Shown here: positions 17,718 through 26,617 of the stretch, one piece after another
Numbering within the stretch: position 1 is the stretch's first letter
How the letters are laid out: every line of letters begins with the position of its first letter
From: Terriglobus roseus DSM 18391
GTDB taxonomy: Bacteria > Acidobacteriota > Terriglobia > Terriglobales > Acidobacteriaceae
NCBI RefSeq assembly: GCF_000265425.1
Contig: NC_018014.1
Location: 372,001 to 436,000 of the forward strand
Reading direction: 5' to 3'
DNA: 64,000 nucleotides
Notes under the pieces: model-generated
The model's database searches: none
What the model saw: only the letters and a program-made list of their open reading frames with translations
Told to the model about the DNA's origin: nothing
Made by a program: the position numbers and the translations under genes

Positions 17718-17748
17718 GAAAGGGCCACCCATTGCGGGTGGCCCTTTC
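17718..17748. terminator. Terminator downstream of rpsA (13-bp stem)
   Basis: GAAAGGGCCACCC (17718-17730) pairs perfectly with 17736-17748 around ATTGC. It lies between the ends of the membrane protein gene (plus) and rpsA (minus) and can serve both. Confidence 0.85.
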
Positions 17749-17768
17749 GGTTTGCTGCGGTGCGAGAG

Positions 17769-19658
17769 TTACTCGCGTTCGCTGCGCTTCCAGTTCAGCA
17801 GGTCGCCCAGCGTGGTGCTGGAGGACGAGCTCGAGGAGGAGGACTGGTTGGAAGGCGTCTTGTAGCTTTCCACCTCTTCACGGCTGGCTTCTTCACCAAC
17901 ACCGCGGAGGCTGAGACCGACCTTCTTCTCTTCGGGGCTCATCTTCACGATCTTGAACTCGTGCTCAGAACCCACTTCCAGTGCAGCCTGCTTGCCGGTC
18001 TGATCCACAGCCTCAGAGACGTGGCAGAGACCTTCAACACCCTCAGCAATTTCGACGAAGGCGCCGAACTGCGCGGTGCGCAGAACCTTACCCTTGACGA
18101 CGTCGCCCACACGGTGCTGCGCGAAGAAGGTATCCCAGACATCGGGCTCCAGCTGCTTGACGCCAAGCGACAGGCGACGATTCTCCGGCTCAACGCCGAG
18201 GACGACAGCCTTGACCTTCTCGCCCTTCTTCAGGACCTCCGAAGGATGCTTGATGCGCTTGGTCCAGCTCAGGTTCGAGACGTGGACGAGTCCGTCGATG
18301 CCGTCTTCAATCTCGATGAATGCACCGAAGTCGGTCAGGTTGCGGACGCGGCCTTCGACCGTTGCGCCGATGGGGTACTTGTTCTCGAGCTGCTCCCACG
18401 GATTGTCCTGCAGCTGCTTCATGCCAAGCGAGATGCGGCGATCGTTCGGGTTGACTGCGAGGATGATGGTGTCGACCTCGTCGCCGGGCTTGACCATCTT
18501 CGACGGGTGCTTCATCCGCTTGGACCAGGTCATCTCCGAGACGTGAACCAGGCCTTCGATGCCCTGTTCCAGCTCGACGAATGCGCCGTAGTCGGTGACG
18601 GAGAGAACGCGGCCCTTGACCTGCGCACCGATGGGGTAGCGCTCGATCGCGTCCAGCCACGGATCAGGCGTCAACTGCTTGAATCCGAGCGAGACGCGGT
18701 GCTTATCCTTGTCGAACTTCAGAACCTTGACTTGGATCTCATCGCCAACCTGCACGAGATCGCGCGGGTGGGTCAGACGGCCCCAGCTCATGTCGGTGAT
18801 GTGCAGCAGGCCGTCCAGGCCGCCGAGCTCAACGAATGCGCCGTAGTCGGTCAGGTTCTTGACGACGCCGGTCAGGACAGCGCCCTCTTCCAGGGTCTCA
18901 AGGGTTACGGACTTGCGTGCGTTCTGCTCTTCCTCAAGGATTTCCTTGCGGGAGATGACGACGTTGCCGCGCTTCTTGTTCAGCTTGATGACGCGAACGT
19001 CGAGCTGGGTGCCCAGGTACGTGTCCAGGTTGCGGACGGGACGGATCTCGACCTGCGAGCCGGGGAGGAATGCCTTGACGCCGATATCGACGGTCAGGCC
19101 GCCCTTAACGCGCGACAGAACGGTGCCGGTGACGGGCGTCTTGTCTGCGGCAGCCTTCTCGAGCTGGTCCCACAGGCGATGACGCTGCGCCTTTTCGTAC
19201 GAAACCAGGTAGCCGCCTTCGTGATCCTCACGCTCGACAACCACTTCCACGGCATCGCCCACGGCGAGCTTCGGCTCACCCGTGTGATCGAGGACCTGTT
19301 CCTTCGGGATCAGACCTTCGCTCTTCAGACCGATGTCGACCACCACGTACTTGTCGGTGATCTTCACGACGGTACCGGTGATGACCTTGTCCTCTTCCAT
19401 CGCGGCAGAGGCAGCAGCCTTGTCTTCAGCCTGTTCGCGATCGAAGTTCTCGAGCGCTGCGGCAAAGTCGGCGGCATCGTAGTCGATGTCATCGGGGCCA
19501 TCGGCTGCGGCGGAAAGGGTCTCGGGCGCGGGCGTGACGAGATGGTTGGCGCCCACAACGGGGTTAGCCACCACATCGGTCACAGGGCCGTTGGCCTCGT
19601 GGAGGGTGTTGGCCTCTTCGAGGCGATCAGGGTTGGTGGTGGAGGTTTCGGTCGGCAT
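17769..19658 (-). CDS. rpsA: 30S ribosomal protein S1
   Basis: 629 aa. Six S1 RNA-binding repeats are visible, with typical pieces such as GTVVKITDKYVVVDIGLKSEG, GTVLSRVKGGLTVDIGVKAF, GVVKNLTDYGAFVELGGLDG, GRVLSVTDYGAFVELEQGI, GRVRNLTDFGAFIEIEDGI and GKVLRTAQFGAFVEIAEGVE. An extra acidic, Ala/Pro-rich N-terminal extension of about 85 residues precedes the first repeat, and a Ser-rich tail follows the last. S1 melts structured leaders on the 30S subunit. The first two repeats are of the divergent, ribosome-binding type. A strong promoter lies 260 bases upstream, leaving a long leader. Confidence 0.93.
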   Translation of the reverse strand: MPTETSTTNPDRLEEANTLHEANGPVTDVVANPVVGANHLVTPAPETLSAAADGPDDIDYDAADFAAALENFDREQAEDKAAASAAMEEDKVITGTVVKITDKYVVVDIGLKSEGLIPKEQVLDHTGEPKLAVGDAVEVVVEREDHEGGYLVSYEKAQRHRLWDQLEKAAADKTPVTGTVLSRVKGGLTVDIGVKAFLPGSQVEIRPVRNLDTYLGTQLDVRVIKLNKKRGNVVISRKEILEEEQNARKSVTLETLEEGAVLTGVVKNLTDYGAFVELGGLDGLLHITDMSWGRLTHPRDLVQVGDEIQVKVLKFDKDKHRVSLGFKQLTPDPWLDAIERYPIGAQVKGRVLSVTDYGAFVELEQGIEGLVHVSEMTWSKRMKHPSKMVKPGDEVDTIILAVNPNDRRISLGMKQLQDNPWEQLENKYPIGATVEGRVRNLTDFGAFIEIEDGIDGLVHVSNLSWTKRIKHPSEVLKKGEKVKAVVLGVEPENRRLSLGVKQLEPDVWDTFFAQHRVGDVVKGKVLRTAQFGAFVEIAEGVEGLCHVSEAVDQTGKQAALEVGSEHEFKIVKMSPEEKKVGLSLRGVGEEASREEVESYKTPSNQSSSSSSSSSTTLGDLLNWKRSERE

Positions 19659-19924
19659 GGTTTCCAGTTCGGTGCTCAGGGATGTGCTCTCAGTTAGCGG
19701 GATTTAGCGATGTCTTGGGTCGCTAGCATTTTGTGCATGGGACCCGGGGTTGGCGGGCCTTAGCTTTTGACGCCTTGACGTTCCCAGGGGATTCAGAAGG
19801 CCCACTTCCGGCGACGCAACGGTTTCGACGTGAAGACGTGCGGCTTGGGCAGCCACAGACGAAACACAGATGCGAAATGTCAGGAGTAGCCCGCGCAATC
19901 TCAAAGGCGCCAGAGCTCTTCTAA
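19659..19924 (-). promoter_or_regulatory. Long untranslated leader of rpsA
   Basis: About 260 nt between the predicted transcription start (near 19918) and the rpsA ATG, with no open frame that looks like a gene. It includes a small hairpin (TAGCGA at 19705-19710 with TCGCTA at 19720-19725) near the start codon. Long leaders of ribosomal protein genes are often autoregulatory; here that is inference. Confidence 0.45.
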
Positions 19925-19953
19925 AGTATAGGACTGCAAATGGGTAAGGTCAA
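19925..19953 (-). promoter_or_regulatory. Sigma70-type promoter of rpsA
   Basis: On the minus strand, TTGACC (19953-19948) and TATACT (19930-19925) are separated by exactly 17 nt, close to the sigma70 consensus. The only downstream gene on this strand is rpsA. Confidence 0.75.
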
Positions 19954-20072
19954 CGAAGGCTGCGGAAGGGCTTTACGCGCCATCTGCTGCCAAGGCGCTT
20001 CGCGTGATCATGCGAATCACCAGGCAGAGCAAGGCCCGGGCCGCTGGTAATCGGCGCGCTCCGGGTTCTCTC

Positions 20073-21377
20073 CTAACTGTTGTTCCGTTCGCAATCCAAC
20101 GCTCGCCAGCCGATGTCGCGCCGGTATTGCATGCCCTGGAAGCTGATGGCGGCGAGCGCGTCGTAGGCTTTGCCCGCGGCGCGACGCAGGTTTTCAGCCT
20201 GTGCCGTGATGCCCAGCACGCGGCCGCCGGCCGTGACGGTCTCGCCTGCTTCATCGGTAGCTGTGCCGGAGTGAAAGATCTCGACACCGGCAGAAGTGTT
20301 GTCATCCAGTCCGTGGATCACGACACCCTTCTGTGCGCTGGCGGGGTATCCGGCGCTTGCGAGGATGACGCACATGCTGGCGCCGGGCTTCATCTTTACC
20401 GAGATTTCATCGGCGGTGCCGTCGATCGAGGCGTTGACCAGGTCCAGCAGGTCCGTCTCCATGCGCAGGAGGATCGCCTGCGTCTCTGGATCGCCCCAGC
20501 GCGTGTTGAACTCCAGCACCTTTGGCGCGAAGCCTCCGATGAAGCTTTCGCCGGTGAGGCCTGCCGCGGGCGTCATCATGATGCCGCAGAAGAGGATGCC
20601 CTTGAAGGGGATGCCTTCAGCGCGCATGCCGTCGACGGTGGGCTGGGCGACGTGCTTCAACAGCCACGCGCGGAGGTCGTCGGGCAGCAGGGCATCGGTG
20701 GAATAGGCCCCCATGCCGCCGGTGTTGGGACCGGTGTCGCCCTCGCCGATGCGTTTGTGATCCTGCGCGGCGGCGATGGCGACGGCGTGCGTGCCGTCGC
20801 ACAGGGCGAAGAAGGAGAGCTCGTCGCCCTCGAGAAACTCTTCAATGACGACCGAACCGTTCATCGGCAGCAAATCGAGGACGGCGGCCGCAGCTTCAGC
20901 ATGGTCGCCCGCGATGACGACGCCCTTGCCCGCGGCGAGGCCGTCGGCCTTGACGACGATGGGTACGGAAAACTGCTGCAGGGCGTCATGCGCTTCGTCC
21001 AGCGTGTGCACGGTGCGGTAGCGCGCCGTGGGGATGTTGTGGCGCTGCAGAAAGTCCTTGGTGAAGGCCTTGCTGCTCTCGAGCTGCGCGGCGGCCTGTG
21101 TCGGGCCGAAGGTGCGGATGCCGCGCTCCTGGAGTGCGTCGACGATGCCGGCGGCCAGCGGCACTTCCGGGCCGACGACGACGAGCCGTGGCTGCGTCTG
21201 TTCGACGACGCGCAGCATGTCGGCCACATCGTCCTGCAGGACGGGAATACAGGTCGCAATGGCGGCAATGCCTGCATTGCCCGGCGCGCAAACGACGTCC
21301 GTTACGCGTGCCGACTGCCGCAGAGCCCAGCACAATGCGTGCTCACGCCCGCCGCCACCAATTACCAGAACCTTCAA
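20073..21377 (-). CDS. purD: Phosphoribosylamine-glycine ligase (GAR synthetase)
   Basis: 434 aa ATP-grasp enzyme of purine synthesis that joins glycine to phosphoribosylamine. It starts KVLVIGGGGREHALCWAL, and carries KAFTKDFLQRHNIPTA, PIVVKADGLAAGKGVVIA, EEFLEGDELSFFALCDG, HKRIGEGDTGPNTGGMGAY and EFNTRWGDPETQ, all characteristic. The start is TTG 21377, with GGAGGG 5 nt upstream; a nearby ATG runs into a stop at once, so TTG is the only good choice. It is divergent from mntH across about 97 bp. A TATAAC (21442-21437, minus) could be its -10 box. Confidence 0.93.
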   Translation of the reverse strand: MKVLVIGGGGREHALCWALRQSARVTDVVCAPGNAGIAAIATCIPVLQDDVADMLRVVEQTQPRLVVVGPEVPLAAGIVDALQERGIRTFGPTQAAAQLESSKAFTKDFLQRHNIPTARYRTVHTLDEAHDALQQFSVPIVVKADGLAAGKGVVIAGDHAEAAAAVLDLLPMNGSVVIEEFLEGDELSFFALCDGTHAVAIAAAQDHKRIGEGDTGPNTGGMGAYSTDALLPDDLRAWLLKHVAQPTVDGMRAEGIPFKGILFCGIMMTPAAGLTGESFIGGFAPKVLEFNTRWGDPETQAILLRMETDLLDLVNASIDGTADEISVKMKPGASMCVILASAGYPASAQKGVVIHGLDDNTSAGVEIFHSGTATDEAGETVTAGGRVLGITAQAENLRRAAGKAYDALAAISFQGMQYRRDIGWRALDCERNNS

Positions 21378-21461
21378 TGCATCCCTCCAACACACGTGCA
21401 GCGCAAGGTACCTACCGCAGTTCGTGCCTGTCTCCGGTTATATCGCAGACTGCGACTGCAC

Positions 21462-21485
21462 TATACTGATTTAGGTGAGCCTAAA
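21462..21485 (+). promoter_or_regulatory. mntH -10 box and palindromic metal-repressor-type operator over the start codon
   Basis: TATACT (21462-21467) is followed by the palindrome TTTAGG-TGAG-CCTAAA (21470-21485), which contains the GTG start codon at 21475-21477. TTAGG half-sites are typical of DtxR/MntR-family metal repressors, so manganese or iron control of mntH is a reasonable inference. No -35 box is clear. Confidence 0.65.
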
Positions 21486-22812
21486 AGTCGACAACGCGGT
21501 TGCAGAGACCAAGCCACGCATCACATTGCGCGAGCTTTCCGCGTACTTTGGACCGGCGTTTGTCGCCTCCGTTGCGTACATCGATCCGGGTAACTTCGCC
21601 AGCAATATTGTGGGCGGCGCGCGGTACGGCTACACGTTGCTATGGGTGTTGCTGTGGTCGAACGTAATGGCCATGCTGGTGCAATACCTGTCGGCAAAGC
21701 TGGGGATTGCGACGGGGCGCACGCTGCCGCAGTCGTGCCGCGAACACTTCTCGCGCCCCATGGTGTGGCTGCTGTGGGTGGGGGCTGAGGTCAGTGCTAT
21801 CGCGACCGACCTGGCAGAGTTTTTGGGGGCGGCGCTTGGCTTCTACCTGCTGGTGGGACCGTACTTCCTGGCGCATGGGATGAACCGAACGTCCGTGATG
21901 CTGCTGGCTGCGCTTGCCACCACGGTCTTTGTGTTCCTGCTGCTTGCCTTGAATCAGAGCGGCTTCCGTCACTTTGAAGGCATCATCATTGCGCTGGTCA
22001 GTGCCATCGGCTTCTGCTACGCCATTGAGATCTTCCTTGTGCATCCTGACTGGACGCGTGCCGCGCACGGCGTGCTGGTGCCGCACCTGAATCACGAGAC
22101 GCTGTACATTGCAGTAGCCATGCTGGGTGCGACGGTGATGCCGCATGTCATCTATCTGCACTCATCACTGATGCAGCCGCGCATGACCAGCTTCATCGAA
22201 CGCGGCGTCAGCAGCAACCTTGCGAAGGCGGAAGCGTCCTCGCAGTTGCGCAACTTCCGGCATCGCTATCTGAAGTTTGAGCTGATCGACATCATCGTTG
22301 CCATGAACGGTGCGTGGCTCATCAACAGCGCCATGCTGATCATGGCTGCGGCCGCGCTTGCTGGCGTGCCAGAGGCTACGATCAGCAAGCTGGAAGGTGC
22401 GCACGAGACGCTGGGCCCTCTGCTGGGATCGCTTGCTCAGGTGGCGTTTGCTGTCGCACTGCTGTGCAGCGGCCTGTCGTCCTCGACGATTGGTGTGCTG
22501 GCTGGTCAGGTGGTCATCGAAGGCTTCCTGGAAGTGAAGTTCCCGATCTATCTGCGCCGACTGATCACCGTGATCCCTGCGATCATCGTCATCGCGATGG
22601 GGCTGGATGAGTTAAAAGTGTTGCTGCTGTCGCAGGCGGTGCTGTCGTTCGGTATCCCGTTTGCGCTGGTACCGCTGCTGATCCTTACGGGGCGCAAGAG
22701 TGTCATGCGGGAGTTCCGCAACAACCGGTTCACGGCGTCGGCAGGATGGGTTGTGGCTTCGCTCATCATTGGGCTGAACTGTGTTTTGCTGTGGCAGATG
22801 TTTGGTGGCTGA
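21475..22812 (+). CDS. mntH: Nramp-type divalent metal ion transporter
   Basis: 445 aa, about eleven membrane segments. The metal-binding motif DPGN is in AYIDPGNFASN (TM1), and the TM6 motif is MPHVIYLHSSLMQPR. These two segments bind Mn2+/Fe2+ in Nramp proteins, which import the metal with protons across the inner membrane. GTG 21475 is the first possible codon; no in-frame ATG comes until the membrane core and no ribosome site precedes it, so translation may be leaderless. TTG at codon 18 is a weaker alternative. Divergent from purD. Confidence 0.9.
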   Translation: MSLKVDNAVAETKPRITLRELSAYFGPAFVASVAYIDPGNFASNIVGGARYGYTLLWVLLWSNVMAMLVQYLSAKLGIATGRTLPQSCREHFSRPMVWLLWVGAEVSAIATDLAEFLGAALGFYLLVGPYFLAHGMNRTSVMLLAALATTVFVFLLLALNQSGFRHFEGIIIALVSAIGFCYAIEIFLVHPDWTRAAHGVLVPHLNHETLYIAVAMLGATVMPHVIYLHSSLMQPRMTSFIERGVSSNLAKAEASSQLRNFRHRYLKFELIDIIVAMNGAWLINSAMLIMAAAALAGVPEATISKLEGAHETLGPLLGSLAQVAFAVALLCSGLSSSTIGVLAGQVVIEGFLEVKFPIYLRRLITVIPAIIVIAMGLDELKVLLLSQAVLSFGIPFALVPLLILTGRKSVMREFRNNRFTASAGWVVASLIIGLNCVLLWQMFGG

Positions 22813-22874
22813 GAAGATCTCTGCAACGCCACCGCTCATGCAGTAGAGTTCTCCTGCCACCCTAGGAGACCTTC

Positions 22875-23927
22875 GTGACGCGCCCTTACAGTCTTGTCCT
22901 GCTTGCAGCTTTGTCGACCCTGGCCGCTCAAGCGCAGCAGTCGTTACCCGCTACGTCCATCACCACGAATCATGCGGTCACGGAAGCTGACGGTACCGTG
23001 CGCATGCAGCGTGTGATGCCGCTGCCGCACACCATCAGCCCGGAGGCGCAGGCATGGCTTAGCCGTCCGGCCGGCGATGCGAATGTGCCGCAGACGCTGG
23101 CGGAGCGGCGCGCGCAGTTGGACACGTCTCAGGCGAAGCATCGGGATGAGTTGTTGAAGATGTTTCCCGCGACCATCACGGACAAGGCCGTCGCAGGTGT
23201 GCCCGTGCGGGATGTGATGCCCATGAAGATGCTGCATACCGACCGTGTGCTGATCTGCCTGCACGGCGGCGGCTTCAATGCGGATTCCGGGTCGTACTCT
23301 GAGGCCATTCCCGTTGCCGGGCTGACTGGCACGCGCGTAGTTAGCGTTCTCTATCGCATGGCACCGGAGCATCCGTTTCCTGCAGCCGTCGATGATGCGG
23401 TGGCGGTCTATCGTGAGTTGTTGAAGACCTACAAGCCTGCCCGCATTGGGATCTTCGGCAGCTCTGCGGGCGCGGGCCTGACACTGGAGACGGCTGTCAA
23501 GCTGAAGCAGTTGAAGCTGCCGATGCCGGCTGCGATTGGACCCTTCTCAACCCAGGCCGGTATGGATGAGGGCGGCGACACACGCTCGCTCTACAACACG
23601 GACGGCCTGCGCGGATATGTGCCGGTCGCAGGCGGCACCATCAACAATGAGTATGTCGGTTCGACGAACCACAAGGACCCGGTGCTGTCGCCCATTTATG
23701 CAGACCTGCACGGCATGCCTCCGGCGCTCTTTATCTCGAGCGAGCGTGACCTGCTGTTGAGCAGTACGAGCAATATGCATCGCGCGTTTCTGCAGGCCGG
23801 CGTTGATGCGCAGTTGATTGTCTTCGAGGCTTTGCCGCATGTCTTCTGGAACAACAACACACTGCCGGAGACGCGGGAGGCGTGGGGTTACATGGCCAGC
23901 TTTTTCAGCACGCAGCTCGGGAAATAA
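22875..23927 (+). CDS. Secreted alpha/beta hydrolase (HSL-like carboxylesterase)
   Basis: 350 aa with signal peptide MTRPYSLVLLAALSTLAAQA. The oxyanion-hole motif HGGGF (130-134), RMAPEHPFPAAVDDA, and the nucleophile elbow GSSAG (S197) define the hormone-sensitive-lipase/alpha-beta hydrolase-3 family of esterases. The catalytic Asp is probably in ISSERDLLL and the His in EALPHVFWN. Substrates are unknown, probably short esters in the periplasm. Start GTG 22875 has AGGAGA 5 nt upstream. The gene ends in a strong terminator shared with the convergent Q-rich lipoprotein. Confidence 0.88.
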   Translation: MTRPYSLVLLAALSTLAAQAQQSLPATSITTNHAVTEADGTVRMQRVMPLPHTISPEAQAWLSRPAGDANVPQTLAERRAQLDTSQAKHRDELLKMFPATITDKAVAGVPVRDVMPMKMLHTDRVLICLHGGGFNADSGSYSEAIPVAGLTGTRVVSVLYRMAPEHPFPAAVDDAVAVYRELLKTYKPARIGIFGSSAGAGLTLETAVKLKQLKLPMPAAIGPFSTQAGMDEGGDTRSLYNTDGLRGYVPVAGGTINNEYVGSTNHKDPVLSPIYADLHGMPPALFISSERDLLLSSTSNMHRAFLQAGVDAQLIVFEALPHVFWNNNTLPETREAWGYMASFFSTQLGK

Positions 23928-23949
23928 CAACGCAACGTATATCAGCAGA

Positions 23950-23988
23950 ATGACAAAGCCCCACGCAGTTCGCGTGGGGCTTTGTCAT
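23950..23988. terminator. Long perfect hairpin between convergent genes (17-bp stem)
   Basis: Bases 23950-23966 pair perfectly with 23972-23988 around a 5-nt loop. Short A and T stretches flank the GC core on both sides, so it can stop transcripts from the esterase and the lipoprotein genes. Confidence 0.88.
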
Positions 23989-24004
23989 TTGAATTGTTGC
24001 TCGT

Positions 24005-25969
24005 TTAGTGACGATCACCGTGCGGTCCTTCCCCGTGGGGTGAGGGACCTTGTCGCGGAGCCTCCATACGCGGTGCCGCCCCAGCGGGACGGGCCTGCAT
24101 CTGCTGCTGACGCTGCTGCTGCTCCTGGACACGCTGCTGCTGCTGTTGGACACGCTGCTGCTGCTGTTGCTGCATCTGCTGCACGCGTTGTTGTTGCTGC
24201 GCCTGCTGCTGTTGCATCTGCTGGGTGCGCTGCTGCTGTTGTGCCTGCACCTGCTGTTGGCGCTGCTGGTTTACCTGCTGTTCGCGTTGCTGGTTCATCT
24301 GCTGGCGCTGTTGATTCGCCTGCTGCTGGCGCTGGACGTTGGCCTGTTGCTGCCTCTGTTGTTCCTGCTGCTGGCGCTGGACGTTGGCCTGTTGCTCGCG
24401 CTGCTGATTCATCTGCTGCTGTTGTTGCTGACGCTGTTGGTTGAACTGCTGCGTTTGCTGCTGGCGTTGTTGCTGTTGCACGTTTGCCTGCTGACGCTGT
24501 TGTTCCAACTGCTGCCGTTGCTGATCGACCTGTTGGCGCTGCTGCAGATTCTGCTGCAGTTGCTGCATGTTCTGACCGCGCTGCTGCAGGTTCTGATTTC
24601 GCTGCTGCTCCATCTGCTGGCGCTGCTGCAGGCCCTGCACGTTTGCCTGCTGTTGCTGCATGCGCTGCTGTTGTTCGAACTGCTGGCGCTGCTGCGCGTT
24701 GGCCTGCTGCTGCTGGATGTTCTGGCCGTGCTGCTGCAGGTTCTGGTTGCGCTGCTGCTCCATCATGTTGCGCTGCTGCATCTGCTGCACGTTCGCTTGC
24801 TGCTGTTGCATGCGCTGCTGCTGCTCAAACTGCTGGCGCTGCTGCGGCGATGCGTTGGCGGGCATCTGCATGTTCGGCATGCCCTGCCGGCCAAAGTTGC
24901 CGAAGTTTGCCGGCATCGTGCGCGAAGGAGCCGCAATGTTGCGATCGGCCTGCAGGGGACGAGCCGCAAAGAGCGTTGCGGGGCGACCGTTGTTGGCTGC
25001 GAAGAACTGCTGACGATTGGCTTCAGCCGCGCGACGATTTTGCAACTGCGCCTGCATTGGAGGTACGCGCTGTTCCCGCAGTGCCGCAAACTCCTGCGGA
25101 ACGGGCCGGCGATTCAGGCCTCCCGGACCGTAGTACGACACGCGCGTGTTGTTGATGTACTCGCGGTTCGTCACGCTAATGTTGCGGTTGTAGACGTAGT
25201 TGTTCACGCGTCGTGGATCGACGCGGTTGACCTCGCGGTTATAGAAGAAATGGTCGCCATTCCAATAGCCGCCCTGGTAGCCGAGACCGATGTAACCAAA
25301 GCCGTAGTTGATGCCGCCGTAGTAGCCCACGTGGCGTCCCCAATAGCCGTGATGGAAGCGGTACCGATTACCCACCTGTCCCCACCAGCCCGGCGTCCAC
25401 AGGGCACCCTGATAAGGAGCTGAGACCCACGTGCCGGGCACGTAGTAGTAACCGGTGTTGGCATAGTCCCAGTAGCCGGGGGTCCACAGATAGTCAGGTC
25501 CGGGTGCTTCAGGCTGCTCATAGTCAGCCGGCAGCGGTGGTGGCGGCTGCGTCGCGCCTTCGCCGGGGTCGAGCAGTTGTGCGTACTGGTCGTACTCGTT
25601 CGCATCACTCTGCGGATCGCCGGCGTAGTAGTCCTGCTGGTCGCCGGTGTAAGCCTGGTCATACCCCTGCTGGCCCTGGTATGCCGGCGGCTGCGTGTTG
25701 TACTGGTAGGCCTCGTTCTGACCGCGTGCACGCGCGACGGGCGCGGCAGTCTGCGGTGCATAGTTCGTTGCCGAGCTCTGTGGCATCTGCGCATAGCTCA
25801 CGCCGGCTACCTGCGTGCCGATCATGTTGGCTGCGGCAGGATCGTTGGCGGCTGCGTTGCCGTCCACAATGGGTGCGGGCTGGCCGATCTGGTTGTTCTT
25901 GCATCCCGTCAGCGCCATGCCAAGGCTGGAGACCAGTAGCGCGGATGTCCGAAACATTGAGTTCTTCAT
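24005..25969 (-). CDS. Q-rich lipoprotein with YXW-type repeats
   Basis: 654 aa, start ATG 25969 with GAGG 5 nt upstream. A lipobox ends at C23 (MALTGC), so the protein is lipid-anchored. After an Asn/Ala/Gln-rich region, aromatic repeats follow (YLWTPGYWDYANTGYYYVPG, LWTPGWWGQVGNRYRFHHGY, GGINYGFGYIGLGYQGGYWN), as in YXWGXW-repeat cell-surface proteins, then VNNYVYNRNISVTNREYI. The last third (about 370-635) is almost only Q, R, M and A, probably a disordered or coiled region, ending in Pro/Gly/His. No enzyme motif. It could organise envelope polymers, but its function is not known. Confidence 0.8.
   Translation of the reverse strand: MKNSMFRTSALLVSSLGMALTGCKNNQIGQPAPIVDGNAAANDPAAANMIGTQVAGVSYAQMPQSSATNYAPQTAAPVARARGQNEAYQYNTQPPAYQGQQGYDQAYTGDQQDYYAGDPQSDANEYDQYAQLLDPGEGATQPPPPLPADYEQPEAPGPDYLWTPGYWDYANTGYYYVPGTWVSAPYQGALWTPGWWGQVGNRYRFHHGYWGRHVGYYGGINYGFGYIGLGYQGGYWNGDHFFYNREVNRVDPRRVNNYVYNRNISVTNREYINNTRVSYYGPGGLNRRPVPQEFAALREQRVPPMQAQLQNRRAAEANRQQFFAANNGRPATLFAARPLQADRNIAAPSRTMPANFGNFGRQGMPNMQMPANASPQQRQQFEQQQRMQQQQANVQQMQQRNMMEQQRNQNLQQHGQNIQQQQANAQQRQQFEQQQRMQQQQANVQGLQQRQQMEQQRNQNLQQRGQNMQQLQQNLQQRQQVDQQRQQLEQQRQQANVQQQQRQQQTQQFNQQRQQQQQQMNQQREQQANVQRQQQEQQRQQQANVQRQQQANQQRQQMNQQREQQVNQQRQQQVQAQQQQRTQQMQQQQAQQQQRVQQMQQQQQQRVQQQQQRVQEQQQRQQQMQARPAGAAPRMEAPRQGPSPHGEGPHGDRH
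24080..24860 (-). repeat. Low-complexity CAG/CTG-rich tract inside the lipoprotein gene
   Basis: About 780 bases of near-continuous CTG/TTG-type triplets (plus strand) encode the Q/R/M-rich region. The tract is likely to change length by slippage. On the opposite strand it gives an artificial Leu-rich open frame. Confidence 0.85.
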
Positions 25970-26098
25970 ACGTACCTCAGGGAGGGTCAGATGCCTTACG
26001 GCCACCTGCCGTTCACTCCCGCTTCCGTCTTTACAAACACCGATGACCGCAAAGGTTGCGGTGCGTTTGTCAGGAGTGATGGATGTCTTAAGGTTGCG

Positions 26099-26527
26099 CT
26101 AAGACTCGTCAATTCGCTCGATCATCACGTCGGTTGACTTCACCAGCGCGGCGGCAGTATCGCCTTTCTTCAGTTGCAGATCGCGCGCTGCATCGGCGGT
26201 GATGATGCTGGTGATCTGCGCATCGCCGACGGCAAGAACAACCTGTGCCAGCAGACCTTCGATTCGAACACTAACTACCTTGCCCACAAGTTGATTGCGT
26301 CCGCTGACACGGCGGAAGCGTTCACGCGATTCAGTTGCGGGCTTCTTTGCATCCTGCTTCAGCAGCGGCTTCAACGTACTCTGCGCAATGCGATGATGAC
26401 CGCCCGGCGTTGCGGTGGTCGCGAGCTTTCCGTTCAGAATCCATTGCTTGATCGTCGGGTAACTGATGCCCAGCATGCGTGCCGCTTCGCGCGGCGTCAG
26501 AAGCGGTGTGGTGGCCGAGGTAGACAT
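26099..26527 (-). CDS. HTH plus Mop/TOBE-domain molybdate-type regulator
   Basis: 142 aa. An N-terminal excisionase/MerR-like helix-turn-helix (TPREAARMLGISYPTIKQWI, GGHHRI) is followed by a linker and one Mop/TOBE fold (RNQLVGKVVSVRIEGLLAQVVLAVG, SIITADAARDLQLKKGDTAAALVKSTDVMI). That fold binds molybdate or tungstate. Proteins of this shape act as small Mo-dependent regulators or Mo-binding buffers. No modABC transport genes are adjacent, but the molybdenum-cofactor genes at 42-44 kb and the xdhC pair at 32-34 kb fit such a role. Confidence 0.82.
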   Translation of the reverse strand: MSTSATTPLLTPREAARMLGISYPTIKQWILNGKLATTATPGGHHRIAQSTLKPLLKQDAKKPATESRERFRRVSGRNQLVGKVVSVRIEGLLAQVVLAVGDAQITSIITADAARDLQLKKGDTAAALVKSTDVMIERIDES

Positions 26528-26617
26528 GGCGTTATTGTGCGCGTGCGGATAGGCAAGAGGGAAGCGCGCAGTTCTGCGGCTCGCAAGAACGAGTTCAACC
26601 TGCGCTACTGAGGAGCG

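Noticed and set aside
24050..25423. Long leucine-rich open frame on the plus strand
   Set aside because: It is the opposite strand of the Q-rich lipoprotein gene; CAG/CTG triplets read backwards give Leu. No signal, ribosome site or family.
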